Notes: generated from the letters alone by a model not told the origin. 6,770 bases of DNA from Sulfurospirillum sp. UBA1314 (GCA_002307095.1 DBTO01000050.1:1-6770); one strand, 5' to 3'. Positions 1-6,549 are shown, counted from the first letter of the stretch. Made by a program: numbers and translations.

Positions 1-374
1 ATGGCGTTTTTGAGTTATTAACGAATTTAAAAGGCTCTATAAAGATAGCTTTGGTTACTGGCGGAGCTCAACACAGAATTGAATATATTTTACGTGAAGC
101 GGGTTTGCATGGCTATTTTGATTTAGTCGTTACTGCCAATGACGTGACAAAAGGGAAACCTGATAAAGAGCCGTATGAAAAGGCTTTGAAGTATTTAGGT
201 TTAGATGCAAAAGAGTGTGTGGTTATTGAAAATGCACCAATGGGAATAAAATCAGCTAAAGCAGCAAATATTTTTTGTATAGCCTTAGAATCAACGCTTT
301 GTAAAGACAAACTCTTAGATGCAGATTTGATTCTATCCAATTTTAAGGAACTGTTGAAGTTGGAAATAGGTTAA
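1..374 (+). CDS. HAD superfamily (subfamily IA, beta-phosphoglucomutase-like) hydrolase, 3' part
   Basis: This is the C-terminal part of a cytoplasmic haloacid-dehalogenase-type phosphatase or phosphomutase. The frame is open from base 3 and runs into the window from upstream, so the TTG at 51 is not the real start. Reading from base 3, the text GVFELLTNLK leads into motif II (ALVTGG, with the conserved Thr). Motif III follows as the Lys in KGKPDKEPY, and motif IV is VIENAPMGIKSAKAA, where Glu-Asn replaces the usual Glu-Asp. The nucleophile motif DxDxT and the cap domain lie before the window. Family knowledge suggests a sugar-phosphate or other small phosphate ester as substrate; the fragment cannot say which. 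The stop at 372-374 is one base before the next start, so it is probably cotranscribed with the two genes downstream. The family is secure, the substrate is not. Confidence 0.88.
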   Translation, partial: GVFELLTNLKGSIKIALVTGGAQHRIEYILREAGLHGYFDLVVTANDVTKGKPDKEPYEKALKYLGLDAKECVVIENAPMGIKSAKAANIFCIALESTLCKDKLLDADLILSNFKELLKLEIG

Positions 375-375
375 G

Positions 376-747
376 ATGAAAAATGTATTACTCATTTTAG
401 CAAAAGATAATTATCCCGATTCTAATATCATTACAAACATCGTTCCTCAAGGATTACCCTATATAGCAGGTGCTTTGCAAAATGCGGGATATTCTGTTTT
501 TGGACTGAATCCAAATTATATTCAAATGGATGAAGATGTTAAATGCTCTTTGTCTGCAATTATTAAACAAAAAACAGAAGAATCTTCGTGCGATTATATA
601 GATTTAGGTGGGTTGTTCGCTGAAACGATCTCCCACAAGAGTGGTGTTAAATACATCATTCTACCTCACAATGAAAAAGACGTTACATCCGCTAGACTGA
701 AAGAGATGAATGTTAAACAAGAAGACATCTTGTGTATAGAGTTGTAA
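376..747 (+). CDS. Short B12-binding-domain protein, probable remnant of a radical SAM enzyme with a foreign-looking C-terminus
   Basis: This 123-residue ORF starts one base after the upstream stop, with AGG at 368-370 as a plausible ribosome site. Residues 1-47 (MKNVLLILAK, then PQGLPYIAGALQNAGYSVFG) read like the N-terminal Rossmann-type B12-binding domain of radical SAM enzymes, and CDYIDLGGLFAE at 72-83 fits a later strand of that fold. After that the expected domain remainder and the CxxxCxxC radical SAM core are absent. Residues 84-123 instead contain GVKYIILPHNEKDV, which loosely recalls the C-terminal end of Lon-type protease domains (GIKxVxLPxxNxxDL), but without a Lys at the catalytic position. 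It may be a decayed or fused fragment, or a small stand-alone protein. No enzymatic function can be assigned. It lies directly before a complete protein of the same radical SAM class. Confidence 0.6.
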   Translation: MKNVLLILAKDNYPDSNIITNIVPQGLPYIAGALQNAGYSVFGLNPNYIQMDEDVKCSLSAIIKQKTEESSCDYIDLGGLFAETISHKSGVKYIILPHNEKDVTSARLKEMNVKQEDILCIEL

Positions 748-751
748 AAAT

Positions 752-757
752 TATAAT
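752..757 (+). promoter_or_regulatory. Candidate -10 box (TATAAT) before the radical SAM gene
   Basis: A perfect TATAAT lies in the 31-base gap between the short ORF and the radical SAM gene. TTGTGT at 730-735 would be a weak -35 element with a 16-base spacer. Transcription would start near 764, giving a very short leader that begins at the Shine-Dalgarno sequence. The region is AT-rich, so a chance match is quite possible. Confidence 0.3.
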
Positions 758-763
758 AAAATT

Positions 764-769
764 GGAGAG
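764..769 (+). promoter_or_regulatory. Ribosome binding site of the radical SAM gene
   Basis: GGAGAG is followed by nine bases and then the ATG at 779. It is a good Shine-Dalgarno match and supports this start codon. Confidence 0.7.
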
Positions 770-778
770 TAGTACTTT

Positions 779-2248
779 ATGAAAAAATATGACATTGTAT
801 TTGTAAACCCAGGTGATAGAAAAGAGGTGTATCAAGGACTTGGTAGCACTATTTCGGCTATTGAACCTCCTTTTTTAACTGCCTCATTTGCGGCATATTT
901 GCGAAATGAAGGTTTTAATGTTTCAATTATAGATGCGAATGCATTAAATATGTCTCCACAAGAGACTGCGGAACTAGTAAAAGAGTTAGATCCCTTACTT
1001 GTGGCTATTATTGTTTATGGTAATCAGCCCTCTGCTTCGACGCAAAATATGCCAATTTCTGGCAGGCTAGCACGTGCTATCAAAAAAGTATCCGATATTA
1101 AAATTGTTTTTGCTGGATTGCATCCATCTGCTTTACCACAAAGAACTTTAGAGGAAGAGAGCATTGACTTTGTGATTGAAGGAGAAGAGCAAGTCCCACT
1201 TAAAGAGCTCGTGACTGCCTTGAAAGAGACAAAAGAGCTCTCTAGTGTCAGTGGCCTTTGGTACTACGACAATAAGGCTTTAAAAAATAATCCAAAGCAT
1301 GACCTTTATAAAGAGTTGGATGCGTATCTACCTATTGCCGCATGGGATCTACTTCCTATGGATAAATACAGAGCCCATAATTGGCACTGTTTTGATCGTA
1401 TTCATAACAGAATGCCTTATGCTGCCATTTACACATCATTGGGGTGTCCTTATAAATGTACGTTTTGCTGTATCAACACCCCGTTTGGAAAATCTACTAT
1501 TCGCTATAGAAATCCAGAATTAGTGATTGAAGAGATTGGAATTTTGGTCGAAAAATACGGTGTAAAAAATCTTAAAATTATTGATGAGATGTTTGTCTTG
1601 GAAGAGTCTCATTATATGAAAATTGTAGATTATATTTTAGAAAAAGGCTACGATTTAAACATGTGGGCTTACGCAAGAATTGATACAATCAAAAAAGAGA
1701 ATTTAGCTAAAATGAAAGCGGCTGGGTTTAATTGGTTAGGTATTGGAATTGAATCAGCTAACGCCGGGGTAAGAGATGGTGCTTCAAAAAAAATGCGTGT
1801 TAAAGATATTCAAAACAATGTAAGAATGATTCAAGAGAGTGGCATTTACGTAGGGGCAAATTATATTTTTGGTTTGCAAGATGATACGCTAGAAACGATG
1901 CAAGAGACATTAGATTTAGCCAAAGAGTTGAATACGGAATTCGCAAATTTTTATTGTGCAATGGCGTACCCTGGTTCTCCGCTTTATAAAATTGCACTCA
2001 ATGATGGATTGAAATTGCCAGATAGCTGGATAGGTTTTTCGCAACATGCCTATGATATGCAGCCTTTACCTTCAAAATATTTAGCACCCAAAGAGATTGT
2101 TAAATTTAGAGATAACGCTTTTCATGAATATTTTGAAAATCCAGCTTACCTTGATATGCTAGAGGCAAAATTTGGTAAAGATGCGCGAGAACATATAGAG
2201 CATATGACAAAAACGCGATTGAAACGAAAGCTTCTCGAAGAGAAATGA
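779..2248 (+). CDS. B12-binding-domain radical SAM protein
   Basis: This is a complete 489-residue enzyme with the layout of the BchE/HpnP-like class: a cobalamin-binding domain (about residues 1-145), a radical SAM barrel (about 210-400) and a C-terminal tail. The [4Fe-4S] site is C223-P-Y-K-C227-T-F-C230, the CxxxCxxC signature that cleaves S-adenosylmethionine. GIGIES at 321-326 and AYPGSPLY at 396-403 are typical of this group. The N-terminal domain shows PPFLTASFAAYLRNEGF (30-46), FAGLHPSALP (111-120) and VIEGEEQVPL (132-141). The DxHxxG motif that would supply the lower cobalt ligand is not seen, as in many members of this class. The substrate is unknown; C- or P-methylation and ring rearrangements occur in the family. 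A tailoring step on a glycan or its precursor is inferred only from context. Its stop directly abuts that of the opposite-strand glycosyltransferase gene. Confidence 0.92.
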   Translation: MKKYDIVFVNPGDRKEVYQGLGSTISAIEPPFLTASFAAYLRNEGFNVSIIDANALNMSPQETAELVKELDPLLVAIIVYGNQPSASTQNMPISGRLARAIKKVSDIKIVFAGLHPSALPQRTLEEESIDFVIEGEEQVPLKELVTALKETKELSSVSGLWYYDNKALKNNPKHDLYKELDAYLPIAAWDLLPMDKYRAHNWHCFDRIHNRMPYAAIYTSLGCPYKCTFCCINTPFGKSTIRYRNPELVIEEIGILVEKYGVKNLKIIDEMFVLEESHYMKIVDYILEKGYDLNMWAYARIDTIKKENLAKMKAAGFNWLGIGIESANAGVRDGASKKMRVKDIQNNVRMIQESGIYVGANYIFGLQDDTLETMQETLDLAKELNTEFANFYCAMAYPGSPLYKIALNDGLKLPDSWIGFSQHAYDMQPLPSKYLAPKEIVKFRDNAFHEYFENPAYLDMLEAKFGKDAREHIEHMTKTRLKRKLLEEK

Positions 2249-3448
2249 CTATCCAGAGAATGTACGCATTAAAAAATATTTGAACTGTTGTCGTAGATAA
2301 TACCATGTCATTTTTAAGTTGATGGGATGAGCCGTGATAATTGTAAGCTCTTCTCTCAAATGGTTGAATCTCAATTTGAAGAAAAAATTGAAAAAGTAAA
2401 GGAGATGATAGGTTGTGTAATTGGATATAAAGTCTTGGTCTAAAAGTACGTTTTTTTGGGCTCTTTCTTGTATGCTTAATGCTTGAAAAATTTTTGAAAA
2501 AGCAGTGGTAGCATCAAATTTTGTCAGAGCCATCTTATAAGCATTAGCTGCTTTTTCTTCTCTTTTTTTATTGTGTGCTAGATAGTATTGAACTTTTTGT
2601 AAAAGCTCTTCCTTAGAGTTAAAGGTATCAATCTCGTCTTTCGTAAACAATTCTTCGATACCGGTTGCATGCTGTGTTAGGACAAATCCTTTACATAAAG
2701 CAACCTCAATTGAGCGACCTTTGAGTTGATTCATATGCTTTACGATGTTTTTCACGATAGAATAATTCGTGTTGGTATAGGTGTTGAAGTTTCGTTGATC
2801 TATCGTATCTGAAAAATTGAGATTGATTTTGCTGCGATTAAAAATGTCTATCATCGTATCAAAACTGACACTACCATGTTGGCTATTTTTCCCAAAAACT
2901 TCTACTGCATAACCTTTTTCTATGAGGAAATTGATAAAATCTTGACGTGATTTTTTACTGACGTCCCCGACAAAAGAGATATCGATATCCTTGGTGATCA
3001 CTTTTGGAGTGTATAAATGGCTATCAAAAAAGGAGAGTGTTGAGATAGCATTGATACCAAGAAGTTTGTAGTTATAAGTAAAGCACGATGATGCTGGTAT
3101 TAATACCACGTCAGCGCATTGTGCATAGTAGCGATCAATCGGTTCAAAAAAGAGTTCCCCATCGTAAAAATTCATTACTATAAAACAGTGTTGAGAGAGT
3201 TTTTCTAAAAAGATGATATCAAAGGTTAAATCTCCACTGACAAAATTGATAAAAATCAAATCTATATCATGAGTTTCAATCTGCTCTAAAATCGTCTGCT
3301 CAAACCCACTTTTTCCCTTTTCAAAGTAGAGATCAAAGTAGTCCATAACAATGGCATTGGGATAGTTGTTCGTGATGCCTTGTGTGTAAGAATTGTAGAT
3401 AGAGTTGCCATTTTTATTGGCGATGCGCGTAAGAATCAGAATGTTCAT
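2249..3448 (-). CDS. CgeB-like glycosyltransferase (GT-B fold, group 1-like)
   Basis: This 399-residue protein resembles the CgeB/Glyco_trans_1_2 type of GT-B glycosyltransferase. The N-terminal Rossmann half begins MNILILTRIA and includes IDLIFINF (62-69). The C-terminal half starts near DISFVGDVSKKSRQDF (156-171). Family hallmarks follow: KINLNFSD (207-214), then QLKGRSIEVALCKGFVLT (241-258) and GIEELF (263-268), the usual nucleotide-sugar-binding stretch. The last 60 residues are rich in Phe, Tyr, Leu and basic residues, for example LLYFFNFFFKLRF (349-361), and could bind the membrane surface. It is the last gene of the minus-strand operon; its ATG overlaps the pseI stop as ATGA, and its own ribosome site is weak, so coupled translation is likely. 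Donor and acceptor are unknown. It is not a Maf-type flagellin transferase. Its GC content matches the left block better than its own operon. Confidence 0.85.
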   Translation of the reverse strand: MNILILTRIANKNGNSIYNSYTQGITNNYPNAIVMDYFDLYFEKGKSGFEQTILEQIETHDIDLIFINFVSGDLTFDIIFLEKLSQHCFIVMNFYDGELFFEPIDRYYAQCADVVLIPASSCFTYNYKLLGINAISTLSFFDSHLYTPKVITKDIDISFVGDVSKKSRQDFINFLIEKGYAVEVFGKNSQHGSVSFDTMIDIFNRSKINLNFSDTIDQRNFNTYTNTNYSIVKNIVKHMNQLKGRSIEVALCKGFVLTQHATGIEELFTKDEIDTFNSKEELLQKVQYYLAHNKKREEKAANAYKMALTKFDATTAFSKIFQALSIQERAQKNVLLDQDFISNYTTYHLLYFFNFFFKLRFNHLREELTIITAHPINLKMTWYYLRQQFKYFLMRTFSG

Positions 3449-4476
3449 TGGGTTTTGGGTTTCCAGTCGATGAGTGCTTGACTGAGTGGAGTTCCTGCTT
3501 TGATGTCACATGCTGCAATTTTCCCCAAAACGTCTTCGTAATATTGAGGATGCAGACCGTCTCCTGGACGAATACTTTTGATATTCTCTTTGCTCAATGG
3601 CTCCCCTTTTTGAATATCGTGGCTCACATAAAGACTGCGTGCGTAAGTTTTATTTTTATCATCATAGTTCACGTTCCCTAACATCGCTTCGGTTTTACGA
3701 ATGGAGTTTACCATATCTTGGAGCTGCGCTGGTGTGAGTGAGAAGGCTTTATCTGGGGTATCGAGGGTTTCATCGGGGGTGAAATGCTTTTCTATGATGC
3801 GCGCACCAAGGGCTATTGAGGCGATGATGGCTTCCATACCCATCGTGTGATCGGAAAGCCCCACTTCACATCCAAAGCGTTTGCGCATATCAGTAAGGGT
3901 GAGAAGATTCATGCTCTCAGGCGTTGCAGGATAGGCACTGGTGCATTTTAAAAGTGCAATATTTTCATTGCCAACTTCTTTACATGTAAGAATCGCGAGC
4001 TCAATATCTTCGATATTGGCAATGCCCGTGGAGATGATGATGGGCTTTTGTTTAGAAGCAACATAGCGAATAAGTGGAATATCGGTGATCTCAAAGGAAG
4101 CGATTTTATAGGAAGAAACATCGATATGCTCTAACACATCTACCGCTTCATGATCAAAGGGAGAGGAAAAAAGCAGTATGCCTAGCTCATCGGCATAGGC
4201 TTTTAAAGGCGTATACCATGCGTAGGGCATCGCGGCTCGCTGATAAAGATCGTAAAGATACTCATCGCTCCACAAATCGCCTGCTTTGAACTTGTCTTCT
4301 TTGATATTTAAAGTTAAAGAATCAGCTGTATAGGTTTGAAATTTGATCGCATCGCAGCCTGTTTCATGCGCGATTTTAATCGCATTGCGAGCTACATTAA
4401 ACTCTTGGTTGTGGTTGGCGGAGAGTTCTGCGATGATGAAAACCGCTTTGTCGGTATCGTGATGGCCGATGATCAT
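3445..4476 (-). CDS. pseI: Pseudaminic acid synthase PseI (NeuB family)
   Basis: This cytoplasmic enzyme condenses phosphoenolpyruvate with 2,4-diacetamido-2,4,6-trideoxy-L-altrose, or here possibly another acyl derivative, to form pseudaminic acid. The 343 residues match the family length. The NeuB TIM barrel covers about residues 10-255: AELSANHN (16-23), KFQTYTADSLTL (45-56), FSSPFD (103-108), YKIASFE (123-129), ISTGIA (148-153) and KCTSAYP (177-183). The metal-binding histidines are expected at H210 (VGLSDHT) and H231 (IIEKHFT). A C-terminal SAF antifreeze-like domain (about 280-335) holds the substrate-contacting Arg in YARSLY and the stretch SIRPGDGLHP (301-310). SLTLNIKEDKF and LWSDEYLYDLY favour PseI over NeuB or the legionaminate synthase. 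It overlaps the upstream acyltransferase and the downstream glycosyltransferase by four bases each (ATGA). The product may carry a non-acetyl acyl group, given the carrier genes upstream. Confidence 0.95.
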   Translation of the reverse strand: MIIGHHDTDKAVFIIAELSANHNQEFNVARNAIKIAHETGCDAIKFQTYTADSLTLNIKEDKFKAGDLWSDEYLYDLYQRAAMPYAWYTPLKAYADELGILLFSSPFDHEAVDVLEHIDVSSYKIASFEITDIPLIRYVASKQKPIIISTGIANIEDIELAILTCKEVGNENIALLKCTSAYPATPESMNLLTLTDMRKRFGCEVGLSDHTMGMEAIIASIALGARIIEKHFTPDETLDTPDKAFSLTPAQLQDMVNSIRKTEAMLGNVNYDDKNKTYARSLYVSHDIQKGEPLSKENIKSIRPGDGLHPQYYEDVLGKIAACDIKAGTPLSQALIDWKPKTQ

Positions 4477-4994
4477 GGTCGTTCTCTTTTGAGAAGTTTG
4501 AGAATTTTGGCATTGGCTTTAGTGTAATTTTCGTGTGTGAGCCTATACGCATTGGTCTGTTCATGTTCTGAAAAAAGTGCATAACCAAGGGAAAGATTGA
4601 ACCGTAATGCACGTGTGTTATCGTGCAAAATATGACAATAAATGCTTTCAAACTGCTTGATATCAAAGAGATATTCATGAAAAAGGGTGACAATTTTATA
4701 GGGCGTGAGGGAGTTTTGCTCTGTCTCATCGTAAAGGTAAAAGCCTGTTTCAATGAGCCTGTTTTTGACATTAAACCAGATCAGCCCAACAGGTGTTTCA
4801 TGCACAAAAATCACAAAATACTCATCTGCTTTGGCTTGCAATCCGCTAAACCACGCTTTTTGTTGCTCTGGGCTGATAGGTTCTTGTTGGCGTGCATAAC
4901 GCTTGATATGATCGCTATTGCGCCACCGTCTTACCATCTCTATCTGGTCGTGTTGCAATGAAGAGAGCGTGATGCCAAAGCCACTAAGCGTCAA
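4473..4994 (-). CDS. pseH: PseH-like GNAT N-acyltransferase
   Basis: This 173-residue GNAT-fold protein is in the position and size range of PseH, which N-acylates the 4-amino group of UDP-4-amino-4,6-dideoxy-beta-L-AltNAc. I chose the TTG start at 4994 because AAAAGG (5001-5006) lies six bases upstream and the protein then begins TLSGFGITLSSL, aligning with PseH starts. In-frame ATGs upstream, up to 5090, would add 32 residues encoded over the carrier gene and look spurious. PseH-like features are MVRRWRN (20-26), SPEQQKAWF (41-49), PVGLIWF (68-74), ETGFYLY (82-88) and the C-terminal DNTRALRFNLSLGY (125-138). The loop after ETGFYLY (DETEQNSLTP, 89-98) lacks the glycines of the usual Q/R-x-x-G-x-G/A acetyl-CoA site. 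The donor may therefore differ, perhaps acyl-ACP. It overlaps the carrier gene by 11 bases and pseI by 4. Family is fairly sure; donor is inference. Confidence 0.82.
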   Translation of the reverse strand: MTLSGFGITLSSLQHDQIEMVRRWRNSDHIKRYARQQEPISPEQQKAWFSGLQAKADEYFVIFVHETPVGLIWFNVKNRLIETGFYLYDETEQNSLTPYKIVTLFHEYLFDIKQFESIYCHILHDNTRALRFNLSLGYALFSEHEQTNAYRLTHENYTKANAKILKLLKRERP

Positions 4995-5205
4995 AGCCAG
5001 CCTTTTGTAAAATATCTTTGATGCTTTTGCACTTTTCCAGATCATCGATGTCAACTTCGACGCCGATTTCATCAAAAACATTGAGTGCAACGAGCATCGC
5101 CATCGAATCCCACTCAGGAATATCTTCCAAAAGATCGTTTACATGTAAAGCGTTTTCGCGTTGAATCTCCTTTTGAAGGAGTACTAAAAAATCATCTTGT
5201 GTCAT
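4984..5205 (-). CDS. Acyl carrier protein 2
   Basis: This 73-residue acidic helical protein has the size and pattern of a stand-alone acyl carrier protein. The phosphopantetheine attachment site is Ser34 in EWDSMAMLVA (31-40), and helix III is represented by IDDLEKCKSIKDIL (53-66). It would hold an acyl chain as a thioester in the cytoplasm. Its divergence from housekeeping AcpP, which has a DSLD-type site, points to a dedicated biosynthetic role. The ATG overlaps the KASIII stop as ATGA, with AAAGGA (5212-5217) six bases upstream. Its 3' end overlaps the PseH-like gene by 11 bases. The position between ketosynthase and acyltransferase suggests that it delivers the finished acyl group; this is inference. 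A phosphopantetheinyl transferase must come from elsewhere in the genome. Confidence 0.88.
   Translation of the reverse strand: MTQDDFLVLLQKEIQRENALHVNDLLEDIPEWDSMAMLVALNVFDEIGVEVDIDDLEKCKSIKDILQKAGFDA
5001..5006 (-). promoter_or_regulatory. Ribosome binding site that decides the TTG start of the PseH-like gene
   Basis: AAAAGG on the minus strand ends six bases before the TTG at 4994. The ACP2, KASIII and ACP1 genes have AAAGG or AAAGGA at the same six-base distance, which supports this start over the upstream in-frame ATGs. Confidence 0.65.
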
Positions 5206-6278
5206 CTCTCATCCTTTGTGTACCGTAACGTTTTGGGCGCGTAAATGGCGTGGGTATGAAGCACCGCGCCACCCCAACTAAGCCCTATGCCAAATCCTGC
5301 GATGGCAATCGTAAGATCGGAGGTTTGAAAAGGTTCACTTAAAAAGCCATTGATCGTGCCAGGAATCGAGGCTGAATTTTGATTGCCATAGATTTGCCCC
5401 GTCTCAAGTGGCACTTTTTCAGGGCTGACTTTGAGCCGTGAAGCGATGGTTTTTAAGATGTACGGATTGGCTTGGTGCAGAACAAAATAGTCAATCGCAT
5501 CATTCTCGTAGCCTGCGTATTCTAAAAGCTCTTTGATCAGTGGTGGCACGGTTTTAATCGCGAAATTAAACACCTCTTTGCCATCCATAAACAGATCTTC
5601 ATCGCTTCGGATGCTGCCATCATCTCGCAAAGTGGGGATGCGCGACTGCTCTGATGAGGGCTCTCTGAGACCACCTTTTGGGATGATGAGGTGTTGGTAA
5701 CCGCTTCCATCGCTGTAGAGCGCAAAAAAGCTCTGTGCAGATGGGGTTTGCTCGATGATAATCGCACTGCCTGCATCGCCCATAAGCGGTGTAAGGATTT
5801 TGTCTTTTTCTCCCGCAAAATGACGGTTAACATCGCCCACGCAGAGAAGCACTTTTTTCATGCCACTGTTGACGTAGCTAAAAGCGGTAAAAAGCCCGTA
5901 GATGAAGCCGCTGCATCCAAGGTTAATGTCAAAAGCAGCGCAACTTTTAGGCAGTCCCAAACGATCTTGCATGATAATCGCCGTTGATGGCGCTTTATAA
6001 TCCGCACTTTGGGTAACAAAAATGAGCGCTTCAATCTCTTCCTTGTTGATCGCGGTATGCTCGAAGATATTCTTGGCACTTTGAACACACAGATCACTCG
6101 TACAGACGTCATCTTGCGCAATGTAGCGCGTTTTGAGTCCGATGGTTTTTTGAAGTCTCGCGACCGTTTCGTCATCAAGCCCAAAACGCTCTTTCTCATC
6201 TTCCAGCGCGATGATTTGATCGCCAACGGTGGTGACCATGGCGGTTATGGCGATATTGGAGAAACTAATGTGACTCAT
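5202..6278 (-). CDS. 3-oxoacyl-ACP synthase III (FabH/KASIII) homologue
   Basis: This 358-residue thiolase-fold enzyme is of the FabH type. The full triad is visible: Cys122 in NLGCSGFIYG (119-128), His268 in VLHQANPYIL (266-275) and Asn299 in YGNQNSASIPG (297-307). The glycine-rich C-terminal GFGIGLSWGGAVL (328-340) is also typical. FabH condenses an acyl primer with malonyl-ACP. Relatives in secondary metabolism can instead transfer acyl groups to other acceptors. It is longer than E. coli FabH (317 residues), partly through 201-232, a stretch seen in accessory FabH-like proteins. I chose the ATG at 6278 because AAAGGA (6285-6290) lies six bases upstream; an in-frame TTG at 6296 would add six residues. 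It lies between two carrier genes, overlapping ACP1 by 14 bases and ACP2 by 4. The role is probably making or relaying a special acyl group, not membrane lipid synthesis; C. jejuni fabH2 (Cj1303) is the nearest parallel I know. Confidence 0.93.
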   Translation of the reverse strand: MSHISFSNIAITAMVTTVGDQIIALEDEKERFGLDDETVARLQKTIGLKTRYIAQDDVCTSDLCVQSAKNIFEHTAINKEEIEALIFVTQSADYKAPSTAIIMQDRLGLPKSCAAFDINLGCSGFIYGLFTAFSYVNSGMKKVLLCVGDVNRHFAGEKDKILTPLMGDAGSAIIIEQTPSAQSFFALYSDGSGYQHLIIPKGGLREPSSEQSRIPTLRDDGSIRSDEDLFMDGKEVFNFAIKTVPPLIKELLEYAGYENDAIDYFVLHQANPYILKTIASRLKVSPEKVPLETGQIYGNQNSASIPGTINGFLSEPFQTSDLTIAIAGFGIGLSWGGAVLHTHAIYAPKTLRYTKDER

Positions 6279-6549
6279 GTTCGATCCTTTCTGCAAGGTA
6301 CGCCTCTAGCGTGACAATGGTCTTAAAAGGTGTCTCTTTACGATTCATACTCTGCTCATTGGCTACAGCGATATACCTTCCCAATTCGTTTCGCAAGGAA
6401 GATTCTAACTCCAAAATCAGATCTAAGGTGCCAAGAGAATCGAGCACTTCAAATAACGGTGTCTGCTCACTGATATGCTCTAATGCCTCACATTGAAGAT
6501 CTTCATTCACTGTTTTTAGGGCATCTAAAATTACGTTTCTAAGATTCAT
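6265..6549 (-). CDS. Acyl carrier protein 1
   Basis: This 94-residue protein has an acyl-carrier-like pattern with the phosphopantetheine serine at Ser38 in FEVLDSLGTLDLILELES (33-50). It is longer than typical ACPs because of a stretch at about residues 52-78 (LRNELGRYIAVANEQ onward) between helix II and the last helix, ITLEAYL-like (78-84). The ATG at 6549 has AAAGG (6556-6560) six bases upstream and overlaps the end of the FkbH-like gene by 11 bases. Coupling to the FkbH-like gene makes this the likely carrier onto which that enzyme loads its acyl unit, as in glyceryl-ACP formation; the pairing is inferred from position. It is clearly different in sequence from the second carrier gene downstream. 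The C. jejuni flagellin locus has comparable accessory ACP genes. Confidence 0.85.
   Translation of the reverse strand: MNLRNVILDALKTVNEDLQCEALEHISEQTPLFEVLDSLGTLDLILELESSLRNELGRYIAVANEQSMNRKETPFKTIVTLEAYLAERIEHESH
6285..6290 (-). promoter_or_regulatory. Ribosome binding site that decides the KASIII start
   Basis: AAAGGA on the minus strand lies six bases before the ATG at 6278. The alternative TTG at 6296 lies upstream of this site and so cannot use it. Confidence 0.7.

Noticed and set aside
1202..1240. Nine-base direct repeat AAAGAGCTC at 1202-1210 and 1232-1240
   Set aside because: Both copies encode Lys-Glu-Leu in frame within a helical stretch, so it is explained by protein sequence and chance.
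2232..2244. TTCTC-GAA-GAGAA inverted repeat as a terminator
   Set aside because: The stem is only five base pairs, inside coding sequence, with no following T-run on either strand.
2249..3448. Maf-type or sialyltransferase-type nonulosonate transferase
   Set aside because: The motifs are those of CgeB-like GT-B enzymes; no Maf signature is visible, so use of CMP-Pse as donor cannot be claimed.
3445..4476. Sialic or legionaminic acid synthase instead of PseI
   Set aside because: The stretches SLTLNIKEDKF and LWSDEYLYDLY and the short 343-residue length match PseI better than NeuB or the legionaminate synthase.
4397..4771. Minus-strand frame of 124 codons overlapping the PseH-like gene and the pseI start
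   Set aside because: It is an out-of-frame reading with no recognisable motif, while both overlapped frames are clear family members.
4995..5090. N-terminal extension of the PseH-like protein from an ATG at 5090
   Set aside because: The extra 32 residues lie over the ACP2 gene, do not resemble PseH N-termini, and the TTG at 4994 has a well-placed AAAAGG.
5691..6314. Long plus-strand open frames opposite the KASIII gene
   Set aside because: They lack family features and sit antisense to a gene with a full catalytic triad; they are coding-strand shadows.
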